Assembly (NCBI RefSeq): GCF_900105145.1
Contig: NZ_LT629752.1
Coordinates: 930,001 to 994,000 of the forward strand
Direction: 5' to 3'
DNA from: Polaribacter sp. KT25b
GTDB taxonomy: Bacteria; Bacteroidota; Bacteroidia; Flavobacteriales; Flavobacteriaceae
DNA length: 64,000 nucleotides
Position 1 is the first letter of the stretch; each line of letters opens with the position of its first letter. This document shows positions 26,234 through 35,906 of the stretch, in pieces. Under the pieces are notes generated by a model, which was not told the origin of the DNA, searched no databases, and worked only from the letters and a program-made list of their open reading frames with translations. The position numbers were made by a program, and so were the translations under genes.

Positions 26234-27469
26234 ATGATAAGCAAGATAAAAGGAGAGTTTTTGCATTTTAAAACTATGCCACATGGCATGAGAGTATTGC
26301 TCATTACTAACATGATTTATTCTATGGTATTACCAATTATAGAGGTGTTTGTTAGTGCTTATATTATGCGTAGTCAAAACGATCCAAGTTTGGTGTTAAA
26401 GTATCAATTAGCTGTGTTTACCGGAATTCCAATTACATTTATAGTTAATGGTTATTTACTTAACCGCATTAGGGTTGCACATTTATATAGTTTAGGAATG
26501 TTACTTAGTGGCGTGTCTATGTTTATAATGATGTTTTTAGATAATTTAGACTTAACTGCAATAATAATATCAGGTTTTTTAATGGGGTTGTCTTATGGTT
26601 TTTTCTGGTCAAATCGCGACTTTTTAGCCTTAGAAACCACTAATGATGAAAATAGGAATTATTATTATGGCTTAGAAACTTTCTTTTATACCATATCTGC
26701 TATTATAATTCCTGCATTAGTAGGAGCATTATTCTTTTATACCAATGAGTTTAATTGGTTTGGAGGAGGAGAAGTGATAAGTTATAGGTTATTAACTGTT
26801 TTGGTTTTTGTACTTACTATTACATCAACGGTTATTATTCATCGTGGAAAATTTCAAAACCCAAAACTTAAAAAATTCATCTATTTTAAATTTGATAATT
26901 TATGGAATAAATTATTAGTACTTTCTGCTCTTAAGGGGTTGGCACAAGGATATTTGGTAACTGTTCCTGCGATTTTAATTTTAAAATTGGTTGGGAATGA
27001 AGAAACTCTTTCTACTGTTTTGAGCTTCAGTGGTATTATTGCAGCTGTTACATTGTATTTGTTAGGTAGGTTTACTAAACCAAATCATCGTATTTACATT
27101 TTTGCTATCGCTTATATTATCTTTTTTATCGGCGCTTTTATACATGCTTATCTGTTTTCAGCATTAGGTGTAATCATCTTTATTTTAAGTAAAGTATTAT
27201 ATCAACCATTACATGATATTTCATATTTTCCAATTCAATTAAGAGTAATAGATGTTTTATCAGAAAAAGAAAATAAAAGTGAGTTTTCTTATATCTTAAA
27301 TCATGAATTTGGTTTATACATAGGTAGAATAGTTGGTATTGGCTTATTTTTAATGTTAGCGGCTTTTGCTTCAGATACCATTGCATTAAGGTATTCACTT
27401 ATAATTATTGGTATAGTTCAATTGTTATCTATTCCTTTAGCTAAACATATCATAAAAAAAACTAAATAA
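26234..27469 (+). CDS. MFS transporter for oligosaccharide uptake
   Basis: A 411-residue inner-membrane protein with about 12 hydrophobic helices in two halves and a central charged loop near residue 215 (HRGKFQNPKLKKF). The fold is of the major facilitator superfamily. Sandwiched between GH130 and the two surface glycosidases, it is the obvious candidate to carry the periplasmic product to the GH130 enzyme. The substrate is inferred from context only. Confidence 0.87.
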   Translation: MISKIKGEFLHFKTMPHGMRVLLITNMIYSMVLPIIEVFVSAYIMRSQNDPSLVLKYQLAVFTGIPITFIVNGYLLNRIRVAHLYSLGMLLSGVSMFIMMFLDNLDLTAIIISGFLMGLSYGFFWSNRDFLALETTNDENRNYYYGLETFFYTISAIIIPALVGALFFYTNEFNWFGGGEVISYRLLTVLVFVLTITSTVIIHRGKFQNPKLKKFIYFKFDNLWNKLLVLSALKGLAQGYLVTVPAILILKLVGNEETLSTVLSFSGIIAAVTLYLLGRFTKPNHRIYIFAIAYIIFFIGAFIHAYLFSALGVIIFILSKVLYQPLHDISYFPIQLRVIDVLSEKENKSEFSYILNHEFGLYIGRIVGIGLFLMLAAFASDTIALRYSLIIIGIVQLLSIPLAKHIIKKTK

Positions 27470-27489
27470 TAAAATAAAATTTTAATCAT

Positions 27490-28779
27490 ATGAGTTTAAA
27501 AATAATAAATCCAAAAGTTAGACTTGTTCTAATTTTATTAATAGTAACCTTATTTTCTTGTGAAAACGAAGATGGAGAAAGAAGGTATGACCCAGGAGCA
27601 AATGATTTACCAAATAGTGGAATTACATTACCATTAAATGAAACTTTTGAGGTAGGTAAACCATCTACAGTAAATCAAAAAGTATACATGCATTATTTAC
27701 CTTGGTTTAGCGAGGGTGTAGAAGGAAATCACTGGGAAAATGGTACTGTGAACGAGCCTTTAATTGGGTATTATAGCTCACAATCTTGGGCAACACATTT
27801 GTATCATATTTTATTGTCTGCTGCTGTAGGTATTGATGGCGCTGTAATAAATGTAAGAACAGATTACGATCAGACCTCTTTTAAGAAATTTGTAGAATCT
27901 ATAGAACGTATTGATGCCATTTATCCAGAATTTAAATATGATATTGCTGTAAGTTACGACGATCAAGATGCAACACCAGCTTCTGCAATTGCAGAGTTTA
28001 CAGATTTAAGAGATGATATAATTCCAAATACCAATCATTATTTATATAAAGATGGAGAACCAGTTATTTTTATTTGGAATTACGATGGATATTTAACTTC
28101 TCAAGATTATAGAGATGTTGCCAATTTAGTTTTTACAGACAATATACCTCTTTTATTAAAAAATGAATTGGATTTAGGAGCAATTCCTGGTCAATTTGTT
28201 ATGAATTCCATTTATCCTTGGGTTCAAGGTTGGGCAGATGATGGGTCTGCTTGGGGAGAAGGTTATATGAATTGGTTTTACAACACACAAATCGATTTTA
28301 AATTAAATAATAAAGTTGAGTTTGTAACTGGTGCAGTTTGGCCTGGTTTTGATGATAGAAATACATCTTGGGGGCAAGGAAGATGGATAGATCGTAGAAA
28401 TGGTGGAACTTACGATGATACTTGGGCACTTATAAACGATACACATCCAGGTGAAATTGATTGGGTTATTTTAGAAACATGGAATGATTTTAATGAAGGT
28501 TCCGAGCTTGAACCAATAGCTGGCTCTGGCAATTATCAGTATATGGATTTAACAGCAAACCATATTGCCACTTATAAAGGTGTCTCTACTTTAATTGACA
28601 GTGAAAAATGGATGTATGGTGCACCAATAAGAATTTATGAGGCTGCTAAATTAATTGAAGATGGAGATAGAGATTACAATGTCTATTATCCTGTTTTAGA
28701 GGAGTCTATTAAGCATTATTTAAAAACAAATGGGCAAAAAGCTTATGAGTTGGCAGAAGAGATTATATCTGGTTCTTAA
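27490..28779 (+). CDS. GH71/GH99-like lipoprotein glycosidase, copy 1
   Basis: A 429-residue lipoprotein with lipobox LFSC (Cys24) and acidic residues after it, so probably surface-exposed. The (beta/alpha)8 barrel shows YMHYLPWFSEG at the first strand, the VSYDDQD strand, and ETWNDFNEGSELEP at 329-342. That last motif corresponds to NEWHEG in well-studied GH99 endo-alpha-mannosidases, where both Glu are catalytic. Here the first is Asp333 and the second Glu336. The WND part recalls GH71 alpha-1,3-glucanases. An endo-acting role on an alpha-mannan or alpha-glucan is likely but not settled. A close paralogue follows 13 bases downstream. Confidence 0.83.
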   Translation: MSLKIINPKVRLVLILLIVTLFSCENEDGERRYDPGANDLPNSGITLPLNETFEVGKPSTVNQKVYMHYLPWFSEGVEGNHWENGTVNEPLIGYYSSQSWATHLYHILLSAAVGIDGAVINVRTDYDQTSFKKFVESIERIDAIYPEFKYDIAVSYDDQDATPASAIAEFTDLRDDIIPNTNHYLYKDGEPVIFIWNYDGYLTSQDYRDVANLVFTDNIPLLLKNELDLGAIPGQFVMNSIYPWVQGWADDGSAWGEGYMNWFYNTQIDFKLNNKVEFVTGAVWPGFDDRNTSWGQGRWIDRRNGGTYDDTWALINDTHPGEIDWVILETWNDFNEGSELEPIAGSGNYQYMDLTANHIATYKGVSTLIDSEKWMYGAPIRIYEAAKLIEDGDRDYNVYYPVLEESIKHYLKTNGQKAYELAEEIISGS

Positions 28780-28792
28780 TACTAAAAATCTA

Positions 28793-29986
28793 ATGAAAAA
28801 CTTTATAATAGGTCTTTGTTTTTGTTTGTTTTTGTTTCAATGTGTAGATAGTAACAAATCTAAAATTACAAAAAGTAGCTTGCCAAAAAACAAGACAAAG
28901 GTAATTGCGCATTATATGGGATGGTATTCTGATAAAAATTCTCAGAATAAAAAACTCAGGCATTGGGAGCATGGTTATGCAAACACACCAATTATTGGAG
29001 CATATAATTCTAAAAGTAAAGCCACTTTAGTATACCATAGTTTATTAGCATGGTCATCTGGTTTAGATGCCATTGCAATTAATGTAAAAGATAAATATGA
29101 TTATGAAACTATGGAAGAATTATTTAACACTATAGATGAGTTGCAATCTATTTCTAAAGGAAAATTTAATCTTAAATACTTAATTAGTTACGATGATCAA
29201 GGATTTGATTTGCAAGAACCTTTAGATACAACTTTTGTGAAAGTGAAAGATTTTAAAGAACATATCATAAAACGTAAAAACTATCTTTTTCATAAAAATA
29301 ATCCTTTATTTTTCTCTTTTGATTATCCTAAGAAGTTCTTAACAGCAAAGAGTTTTAGAACAGTTATAGATTCTGTATTTAAAGAAAACAAACCTTATTT
29401 AATCTGGAACACCTTTGGTGAAGGAGAAGAAGTACAAACTTATGTAAATGCTTTTTATCCTTGGGTACAACCAGGAGGAGAATGGGATACAGAAGGTTTA
29501 AATTGGGGAAAAGGGTATTTAAATTATTTCTATGATCAGGTAAATAAGTTTGAAACCAAATACAGTTTTGTAGTTGGAGGTGTATGGGCAGGTTTTGATG
29601 ATAGAAAAAATACTTCTTGGGGAGGAAACAGGTTAATTAGTAGACAAAATGGAAAAGTCTATGATGATACTTGGAACTTTATACATAATTACAAAGGAAA
29701 ATTACCTATGGATTATGTAGTATTAGAAACATGGAATGATTGGAATGAAGGTACTGAGATTGAACCTAGCCTGGAGTATGGTTATCAATATTTAACAAAG
29801 ACAGTAAAACATATTAACAAATTAAAGGGAACAAGTATTAAAGAGAATTCATTAAAATTTGAGCTGGCAAAAGAAATTCATGATGCCATTCAAAAAAATA
29901 ATGATACAATTTCAGAAATACTCAAAGAATCCATTGAATTATTTTGTAAAAAAAGCTACAAACAAGTTCAAGAAAAACTAAAATAA
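28793..29986 (+). CDS. GH71/GH99-like lipoprotein glycosidase, copy 2
   Basis: A 397-residue lipoprotein with lipobox LFQC (Cys17). The start is ATG 28793; an ATG at 28730 lies inside the previous gene and adds a non-signal leader. It is clearly paralogous to the preceding enzyme: IAHYMGWYSDKN replaces YMHYLPWFSEG, with LISYDDQG, and VWAGFDDRKNTSWGG is shared. The catalytic-site motif is ETWNDWNEGTEIEP (312-325), again with Asp316 and Glu319. The pair may split the work between backbone and branch, or between long and short chains. That is inference. Confidence 0.83.
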   Translation: MKNFIIGLCFCLFLFQCVDSNKSKITKSSLPKNKTKVIAHYMGWYSDKNSQNKKLRHWEHGYANTPIIGAYNSKSKATLVYHSLLAWSSGLDAIAINVKDKYDYETMEELFNTIDELQSISKGKFNLKYLISYDDQGFDLQEPLDTTFVKVKDFKEHIIKRKNYLFHKNNPLFFSFDYPKKFLTAKSFRTVIDSVFKENKPYLIWNTFGEGEEVQTYVNAFYPWVQPGGEWDTEGLNWGKGYLNYFYDQVNKFETKYSFVVGGVWAGFDDRKNTSWGGNRLISRQNGKVYDDTWNFIHNYKGKLPMDYVVLETWNDWNEGTEIEPSLEYGYQYLTKTVKHINKLKGTSIKENSLKFELAKEIHDAIQKNNDTISEILKESIELFCKKSYKQVQEKLK

Positions 29987-30013
29987 CAAATAATTTATTT
30001 CGCTTAAAATCAA

Positions 30014-30037
30014 CAGTTTAATTTTATGAATAAACTG
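30014..30037 (+). other. Hairpin between the second glycosidase and the LRR gene
   Basis: CAGTTTA (30014-30020) pairs perfectly with TAAACTG (30031-30037) around 10 bases. There is no T-run, so it is not a standard terminator. It could be a processing or stabilising stem at the end of the PUL transcript. Confidence 0.3.
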
Positions 30038-30106
30038 AATAGGATATTTATGCTAAAATTTAGCCTCTAAATGTGTTTAATTTTTATTAACTAAAACTAA
30101 TTTATT

Positions 30107-31033
30107 ATGAGAAAAATTTATTTTATTTATGTGTTATTCGCACTAATTTGTAACACAGCTTTCGCCCAATTTAAAGATGGTGGAATTAATTACGAAATAG
30201 TAAGCAATATTACAATGACTGCCCAAGTAGGTAGTAATAACGAATTAACAGGAGATATTGTAATTCCTGAAACAGTAACAGACGGAACAAATACCTACAC
30301 TGTTGTTTCTTTAAAAGGATGGGCTTTTGCTCAAGGTGAAGCAGCAGTATCTTCTATAACAAGTATTTCTTTGCCAAATACAGTTGCAAGTATTTCTAAT
30401 GATGCTTTTGCAAACAATACCTTATTAACTTCTGTAAGTCTTGGAGAAGGTTTAACTTATATTGGAGTAGGTGCATTTTACAAAGCTGGGTTAAAAAGCA
30501 TAAGTATTCCCAACTCTGTAACTACCATAGATAATGTAGCTTTTTTTGCAAATATAGCTTTAGAAGAAATTAATTTTGGAAGTAGTTTAACTTCTGTAGG
30601 AAGTCAAGCATTTGCTTATTGTAACCCATTGTCTAGTGTAAGCAGTTCTGCAATTACACCACCATCTTTAAATGCAAATTCATTTGAAGGTTTAGTATTA
30701 GCTAATATTAATTTATCTGTACCAAGTGAAAGCGTATCAACATATTCAAGTTCATCAAACTGGCAAGGCTTTAATATTGGAGTGTTAAATACAAATGTTT
30801 TTGAAAAAGAATATTTAATTACAGTTTACCCTAACCCTGTATTTAAAGAACTTCGAATTAATATACCACAAAATATAGTTTTGAAAAGTATCAAAATTTA
30901 CGATATTAAGGGGCGATTAATTTTAGTTGAAGATAGCAACAAAATAGATGTTCAAAATTTATCAAAAGGACAATATTTTACACTCATAGAAACGAATAAG
31001 GGTAAATCTATCAAAAGATTTATAAAAAGTTAA
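30107..31033 (+). CDS. Secreted BspA-type leucine-rich repeat protein with T9SS sorting domain
   Basis: A 308-residue exported protein. The signal peptide is cleaved near AFA-Q (residue 20). About five LRR_5 (BspA-like) repeats follow (SISLPNTVASISNDAFANN and similar, residues about 85-215), then a type IX secretion C-terminal domain starting around VYPNPV (Y241) and ending KSIKRFIKS. It would be carried over the outer membrane and anchored or released at the cell surface. LRR_5 proteins often bind proteins or glycans. It lies 120 bases after the PUL enzymes on the same strand, so an adhesin role linked to the PUL substrate is possible. Confidence 0.85.
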   Translation: MRKIYFIYVLFALICNTAFAQFKDGGINYEIVSNITMTAQVGSNNELTGDIVIPETVTDGTNTYTVVSLKGWAFAQGEAAVSSITSISLPNTVASISNDAFANNTLLTSVSLGEGLTYIGVGAFYKAGLKSISIPNSVTTIDNVAFFANIALEEINFGSSLTSVGSQAFAYCNPLSSVSSSAITPPSLNANSFEGLVLANINLSVPSESVSTYSSSSNWQGFNIGVLNTNVFEKEYLITVYPNPVFKELRINIPQNIVLKSIKIYDIKGRLILVEDSNKIDVQNLSKGQYFTLIETNKGKSIKRFIKS

Positions 31034-31224
31034 GGTTTTCTATAATACTAATTATAGATAGTTTTTTAACTTAGAATTATCAAACCTAACATTAAATAGT
31101 ATTGTAATTTTTAACAGTTATTAATGTATTACTAAATATGAGTTTAAGGGTAGAATTTGTTTTTTTACTATTTGTAAATTAGTTCATTTTTTTGATAAAA
31201 AAATCTATAAGAGCATTTGAATTC

Positions 31225-31260
31225 AAAAAATCTCACAATCTAAATTTTGTGAGATTTTTT
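31225..31260. terminator. Bidirectional terminator between the LRR and DUF6686-like genes
   Basis: AAAAAATCTCACAA (31225-31238) pairs with TTGTGAGATTTTTT (31247-31260), a perfect 14-bp stem with an 8-base loop. It gives a T-run in either direction. The stop codon of the minus-strand gene (31259-31261) lies within it. Confidence 0.85.
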
Positions 31261-31612
31261 AATTTAAAATAAAAGCATAGTTGATTTGCTCTAAAGATAT
31301 AAAATCGTTGTCTGAAGTTTTTTTTAATAATAAGAGTTTTTTTAAATCTTCAATTTCTTCTAAACTAAAAATCAAAATTAAATTTTGATGTAATGTTGTT
31401 ACAGGGATTTTTCTTTTTTTAGTGGTTGATGCATAATAATTTTGCCAGTAATTTACATCTATATTTGCAATATATTTTCTGAATTCTAAAAGTTGATTTT
31501 TATCAAATTGAAAATAGACATTATTAAACGTTAATGCATAATTTTTACAACCATAGCAAACTGCAAGTTCTCCATTTTTTACACTTGATATTATTTTAGA
31601 ATTCTGACACAT
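31259..31612 (-). CDS. DUF6686-like small protein with CxxC
   Basis: A 117-residue cytosolic protein with CYGC near residues 19-22 (possible metal site), then TFNNVYFQFDKNQLLEFRKY and LHQNLILIFSLEEIEDLKKL. The pattern resembles DUF6686, a short family common in flavobacteria. The function is unknown. It lies 10 bases downstream of the PepSY reductase gene on the same strand, so it may belong to the haem/iron locus. A broken copy sits 12 kb upstream at 19045-19345. Confidence 0.75.
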   Translation of the reverse strand: MCQNSKIISSVKNGELAVCYGCKNYALTFNNVYFQFDKNQLLEFRKYIANIDVNYWQNYYASTTKKRKIPVTTLHQNLILIFSLEEIEDLKKLLLLKKTSDNDFISLEQINYAFILN

Positions 31613-31622
31613 ACATTTTAAT

Positions 31623-33821
31623 TTAGTAACAATCTGTTTTAATTTGATAATTCTCTTTAAAAGCTTTTAACGATTTTTTTAAAGAATTTTCTGTAATATT
31701 ACTTAATAATTCAGTAACTCCTTTTTGCATAGACAAAGACCCACAAATTAAAATTTCGCCTCCAGATTTTAAAGTGTTTGCTATTAAATCAGAATGATTT
31801 TTTAAAAGATCTTGTACATAAAACTTCTCTTTTTGTTCTTGAGAAAAAGCAGCATTAAAAGATGTTAAAGCTTTATTTTCTAAAGAAGTATTTATGTAAT
31901 TTTTATAAATTTCTAATGATTTTTTTGTTCTTCCTCCCCAAAATAAATGAACTTTTCCTTTTGATTTTTTCTCATTTATCATTCCTAAAAAAGGAGCAAT
32001 TCCAGTTCCGTTGGCAATTAAAATTACTCCTTTTGCTTTTTTGGGAAAATGAAAGTTTTCATTTTTTTGAATATTAGCTACAACTATATCTTTCTTGTTT
32101 AGATTGTTTAAATTGTTAGAACAAAGGCCAAATTCGTGTTTTTTTATGCTTAATAAAATTGTGTTATCAATTTTTGCAATAGAATATAAACGACTCCTAG
32201 TCTCTCCTTTAGGAGTAATAGAAAGCAGATCTCCAGACTCAAATTTTATTTTTTTTGATGGTTTTAGTTCAATTAAAAAAGTATCATCAATATTTATTTC
32301 AGGTTTATTGATAACTGTAAAAATTTGTTCTTTAAAATTTTTTTTGTCTAAATCTTCTTGATTAATAAGTAAATTTAATTTGTAAAAAGAACTCCATTCT
32401 TTTAGCCAATTTTCAAAATCCACAAATGATTGATTATTAATTTTAAAAAGAGGTAATATTGGCACAAATTTTTGATGTAGTTGTAAACTAGCTTGCACTA
32501 AAATGGCGAACTTACAATATTCTTTATATGATTTTGATCCAAAGCCAATTACAGAGAGTTTTAGTATCCTTTTCTGATATGTTTTTTCAATTAATTTAAT
32601 AAATTTAGTAGCATTTACAGGCGCTTCACCTTCTCCGTAAGTTGCTGCGAATATGATGATGTTTTCTGCTTTTTCGTAAGTAGTGTATTGGTTTAAATCT
32701 GATAAATAAACGCTTTTACCAGCAATTAATAATGCGTTATAAAATGCATTTGCAAAATTAAAAGTGCTACCTGTTTCTGAACCTACCAAAATGATAAACT
32801 CTACTTCATCTTTATGAAACTTGTTTTTAATTTCGAATTTATTTTTTTTCCTTTTTAAAGACATAGAAAATCCAGAGAAAACAAAAAATAGAATAGCAAA
32901 ACAAGCTAATAATAAAACAATAGACCATAAAATAGATCCTTTACCTGTATGAAGCAATAAGCTATAATATGAACCAAAAGCAACTAAAGGTTCTTTTTTC
33001 TGACTTACAATTTGCCCTGTAAATTGTTGAATTGCAACTTCTTTATTCGCAAGTTTTACAAAGAAATAATCTTCTTCATCTTTAGAAAATGGAAATTCTA
33101 TTTTCTTAACTTCATCTAATTTAGTTGATTTAAAAAACTCAAAATCAGCTAAATTAATATTTGAAGCATTTTTTTTCTGAGTAATATTTTGATGAGAAGA
33201 AGTGTCTTTTGGTAATAAAGAAAATTTTTCTAAAGACAAATAAACACCTGTTATTGTTATAATTACAATAGGAATTAAAGTGTATCTACCAATAATTATA
33301 TGATAATATTGATTAAAATCTTCTTTAATAATTTTAGAAAAGAACTTAGAAAATCCACCTTGTCTTTTCGCTATTAAAATAACGCCAGTTGCACTAATTA
33401 AAAAAAGTAAAAAAGAAACAAAACCAATAATAAATCTTCCCGTAGATTTTAAAAATAAAGAACGATGCAAGTTGGTTGCAAATTCAAAAATGGGCTTCTT
33501 TTCTAAAATTTCACTGATTTTTTCTCCTGTTTTTGGGTTGATATAAAAAGTATCACTTTTACCATCTTTTAAAACAACATTTGCGGAAACAAAATTATTT
33601 TCGTCAATTTCTAAAGTAATTATTTCATCATATTTTTCGTTCAAAACAGATAGTGTTTCAGAAACAGAAACAGCATCAATAGAAACAATATTATATGGAT
33701 TTAGCTTTTCAGAAATAGGCTCAAAAGCTAAAATAATTCCTGTAATAGAAGCAATTATAATAAATAAAACAGAAGATATAGCCAACGTTAAGTGACTATA
33801 TCTCCAAATAGAAATTGTCAT
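31623..33821 (-). CDS. PepSY membrane reductase fused to flavodoxin and FAD/NAD(P)H domains
   Basis: A 732-residue inner-membrane protein. The N-terminal 320 or so residues form a PepSY-type module with four membrane spans (near 10-30, 130-150, 175-195, 300-322). A flavodoxin-like FMN domain starts at VGSETGS (about 344), an FAD domain has RSRLYSI (about 542), and the nicotinamide end has LIANGTGIAPF (about 600) and ILICGS. The latter half mirrors sulfite-reductase/cytochrome-P450 reductase flavoproteins. Electrons would pass from NAD(P)H through FAD and FMN to a periplasmic acceptor. Beside a HmuY/TonB receptor locus, reduction of ferric iron or a haem-derived species is the likeliest job. 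Confidence 0.86.
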   Translation of the reverse strand: MTISIWRYSHLTLAISSVLFIIIASITGIILAFEPISEKLNPYNIVSIDAVSVSETLSVLNEKYDEIITLEIDENNFVSANVVLKDGKSDTFYINPKTGEKISEILEKKPIFEFATNLHRSLFLKSTGRFIIGFVSFLLFLISATGVILIAKRQGGFSKFFSKIIKEDFNQYYHIIIGRYTLIPIVIITITGVYLSLEKFSLLPKDTSSHQNITQKKNASNINLADFEFFKSTKLDEVKKIEFPFSKDEEDYFFVKLANKEVAIQQFTGQIVSQKKEPLVAFGSYYSLLLHTGKGSILWSIVLLLACFAILFFVFSGFSMSLKRKKNKFEIKNKFHKDEVEFIILVGSETGSTFNFANAFYNALLIAGKSVYLSDLNQYTTYEKAENIIIFAATYGEGEAPVNATKFIKLIEKTYQKRILKLSVIGFGSKSYKEYCKFAILVQASLQLHQKFVPILPLFKINNQSFVDFENWLKEWSSFYKLNLLINQEDLDKKNFKEQIFTVINKPEINIDDTFLIELKPSKKIKFESGDLLSITPKGETRSRLYSIAKIDNTILLSIKKHEFGLCSNNLNNLNKKDIVVANIQKNENFHFPKKAKGVILIANGTGIAPFLGMINEKKSKGKVHLFWGGRTKKSLEIYKNYINTSLENKALTSFNAAFSQEQKEKFYVQDLLKNHSDLIANTLKSGGEILICGSLSMQKGVTELLSNITENSLKKSLKAFKENYQIKTDCY

Positions 33822-33927
33822 TTAGAAATTTATTGAGGATTAAATTTTATTATTTTTACCAATTTTACAAAGAAAAAATCTTTAGATTTCTTAATCGTTT
33901 AATTTGTAAAATTCGTGTTATCTTAAC

Positions 33928-34422
33928 TTATTGTGGCATCATTCTTACATAACGAATAAACCCTTTTCCTTCAATTTTAGATTTCACATTTTCTGAAGTT
34001 AAATCAAATTCTACATCATCTTTATGATATTCTTGGTCTTCTACAGCAGTTTCAAAACGGATTTTATATCCTTTATTAAGCTTGTCATTATCTATTCTGA
34101 TAACACTAATTGTTCTTTGCCCTCCGCTTATAGTTGCACCAGTAATTGCATCAATATCAGCTCTTTTTTTTCCTTGAAAAGTCCACCATTCTGTAATGTC
34201 AAAATACCATTCATCATCATCTCCTTGCACGTATAATGTTTTTTCATATTCTCCTTTTGGGTTTAATAATGAGACTACTACATAAGCGCCTTCACCAGTA
34301 TAATTTTTCATTTGAATCATACATTTGTAAGGAGAACTTTCGCTAAATTTTTTAAAGCTGAACAATGTTGAAATCAATATTAAAAAAGCGGAAGTTATAA
34401 GTATTGTTTTTTTAGTTTTCAT
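33928..34422 (-). CDS. DUF2271-like periplasmic protein
   Basis: A 164-residue exported protein with an N-terminal signal or anchor (residues 5-22). Beta-rich segments such as GAYVVVSLLNPKGEYEKTLY and DAITGATISGG match the DUF2271 pattern. The function is unknown. The recurring company of PepSY reductases and TonB receptors suggests a periplasmic partner of the reductase. It lies 7 bases after the ankyrin gene in the same leftward operon. Confidence 0.78.
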   Translation of the reverse strand: MKTKKTILITSAFLILISTLFSFKKFSESSPYKCMIQMKNYTGEGAYVVVSLLNPKGEYEKTLYVQGDDDEWYFDITEWWTFQGKKRADIDAITGATISGGQRTISVIRIDNDKLNKGYKIRFETAVEDQEYHKDDVEFDLTSENVKSKIEGKGFIRYVRMMPQ

Positions 34423-34429
34423 TTAGAGT

Positions 34430-35902
34430 TTATTTTAAAAAGTTGATATCTTGTTTTTTTAACAATTCATTTTCTGATGCTAAATCAAAAAGAGTTTCAT
34501 CATAATCTGTTTTTACATTTATATCTGCTCCAATACTTATTAAATATTTAATAATTTCTGTGTTTTTTGCTTTCATTACAGCAATTTGTAAAGCAGATAA
34601 ACCGTCTTCATTTTTTGTGTTTACATCAATATTAAAGCTCGATAATCTTTGTAATAAAGCCAAATTATTTTCGCTTGTTGCAATGTGTAATAAAGTATTT
34701 CCTTTATTTTGAAGTTGATTTATAACTAGTCCATTTTTTTCTAAAAGGATTAATTTTTGTTCAAATACTTCAGGTTTCTTAGTACTAAAATTACGAATCA
34801 AATAATATGAAAGTGTATTTCCTTCCTTATCAATTGTATTAATATCTGCTTTATTCTTTAATAAAAATTCAATTACATCAACCGAATTTCTATTTACTGA
34901 ATTTGTTAAAGCAGAAACTCCATTTTTATTTTTTAGGTTGATGTCTTTTACATATTTAGATAAAAATGTTACAATTTCTAAAGAGTTATTACTTGCAGCA
35001 TTTATAAATGGCGAATTACCATCTTTGTCTTGTAAATTAATAGAAACACCTTTATTAATAAAGTATTTAAAACTTGCAAGATCTTTATTGTTTCTTGCTA
35101 TATAATGTAATGGATTTCTATTATTTGCATCTACAATATTTGGTTTTATTCCATTTTTTTCTAAAAACAGATATGTTTCTAATTTGTTTTGGCTTCTTCT
35201 AGATCCATTTGCCGCAAAAATCATTGCATTTTTTCCTTTATTAACTTCTCTATTTAAAAGTATTTTTAAGAATTGAATATTACCTCCTTTTGCAGCATAT
35301 TCAAAAAGTCCATTATCGTTAATATCTTTATCATTTAAAGTAGCACCTTTTGATATAAAATAATCTACTAATTTATCATCTTTTAAATGTGAAGCAATCA
35401 ACAAAAGCGCATTAGCATCATCATGATTTTTTTCTTTTGTAATATCTGCGCCAACTTTAAAAGCATATTCATATACTTCTTTTTTTAATTGACCAGTAGA
35501 AGCTGCAAAATTCATATAAGTATTACCATGAGTATCAATTACATCTGTTTGTGCTCCTTTGGCAATTAAGTGTTTCATGATTTCTACATTGCCTTTGTAT
35601 GCTGCCCAAAAGATATACGTTCTACCATCGTGTGTTAGTTTATTTACTCCATTTCCTTTTTTTGATAAAAGATATTTAATGGTTTTATTGTCTGTTTTCT
35701 CTAAAATAGCATACATAGTACCATCAAAAGCATTGATGTTTAAGGCAGTAAGATCATTGCCTTCATCAATTTTTTGATCTATAATTGTAATACTAGGATT
35801 TGTTTTCCAAAAACTTCTATCATGGAAAATATTGTTTTTTTGTGCAGATACAGAAAAACTAATCAGTAACAAAAGAAGTGTTATTTTAATTGATTTTATC
35901 AT
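34430..35902 (-). CDS. Exported ankyrin-repeat protein
   Basis: A 490-residue protein with a signal peptide (LLLLLISFSVSAQ, cleaved about residue 20) followed by some 11-12 ankyrin repeats to the C-terminus. Examples are GRTYIFWAAYKGNVEIMKHL and GLSALQIAVMKAKNTEIIKY. Ankyrin repeats are protein-binding scaffolds. A periplasmic ankyrin protein has an analogue in bacterial AnkB-type proteins linked to oxidative defence. Here it sits between DUF6607 and DUF2271 genes with gaps of 4 and 7 bases, so it likely scaffolds or regulates the haem/iron pathway. That role is inferred. Confidence 0.87.
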   Translation of the reverse strand: MIKSIKITLLLLLISFSVSAQKNNIFHDRSFWKTNPSITIIDQKIDEGNDLTALNINAFDGTMYAILEKTDNKTIKYLLSKKGNGVNKLTHDGRTYIFWAAYKGNVEIMKHLIAKGAQTDVIDTHGNTYMNFAASTGQLKKEVYEYAFKVGADITKEKNHDDANALLLIASHLKDDKLVDYFISKGATLNDKDINDNGLFEYAAKGGNIQFLKILLNREVNKGKNAMIFAANGSRRSQNKLETYLFLEKNGIKPNIVDANNRNPLHYIARNNKDLASFKYFINKGVSINLQDKDGNSPFINAASNNSLEIVTFLSKYVKDINLKNKNGVSALTNSVNRNSVDVIEFLLKNKADINTIDKEGNTLSYYLIRNFSTKKPEVFEQKLILLEKNGLVINQLQNKGNTLLHIATSENNLALLQRLSSFNIDVNTKNEDGLSALQIAVMKAKNTEIIKYLISIGADINVKTDYDETLFDLASENELLKKQDINFLK

Positions 35903-35906
35903 TTTT

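Noticed and set aside
28730..28792. ATG 28730 as start of the second GH71/99-like gene
   Set aside because: It overlaps the preceding gene and would bury the lipoprotein signal peptide that begins at ATG 28793.
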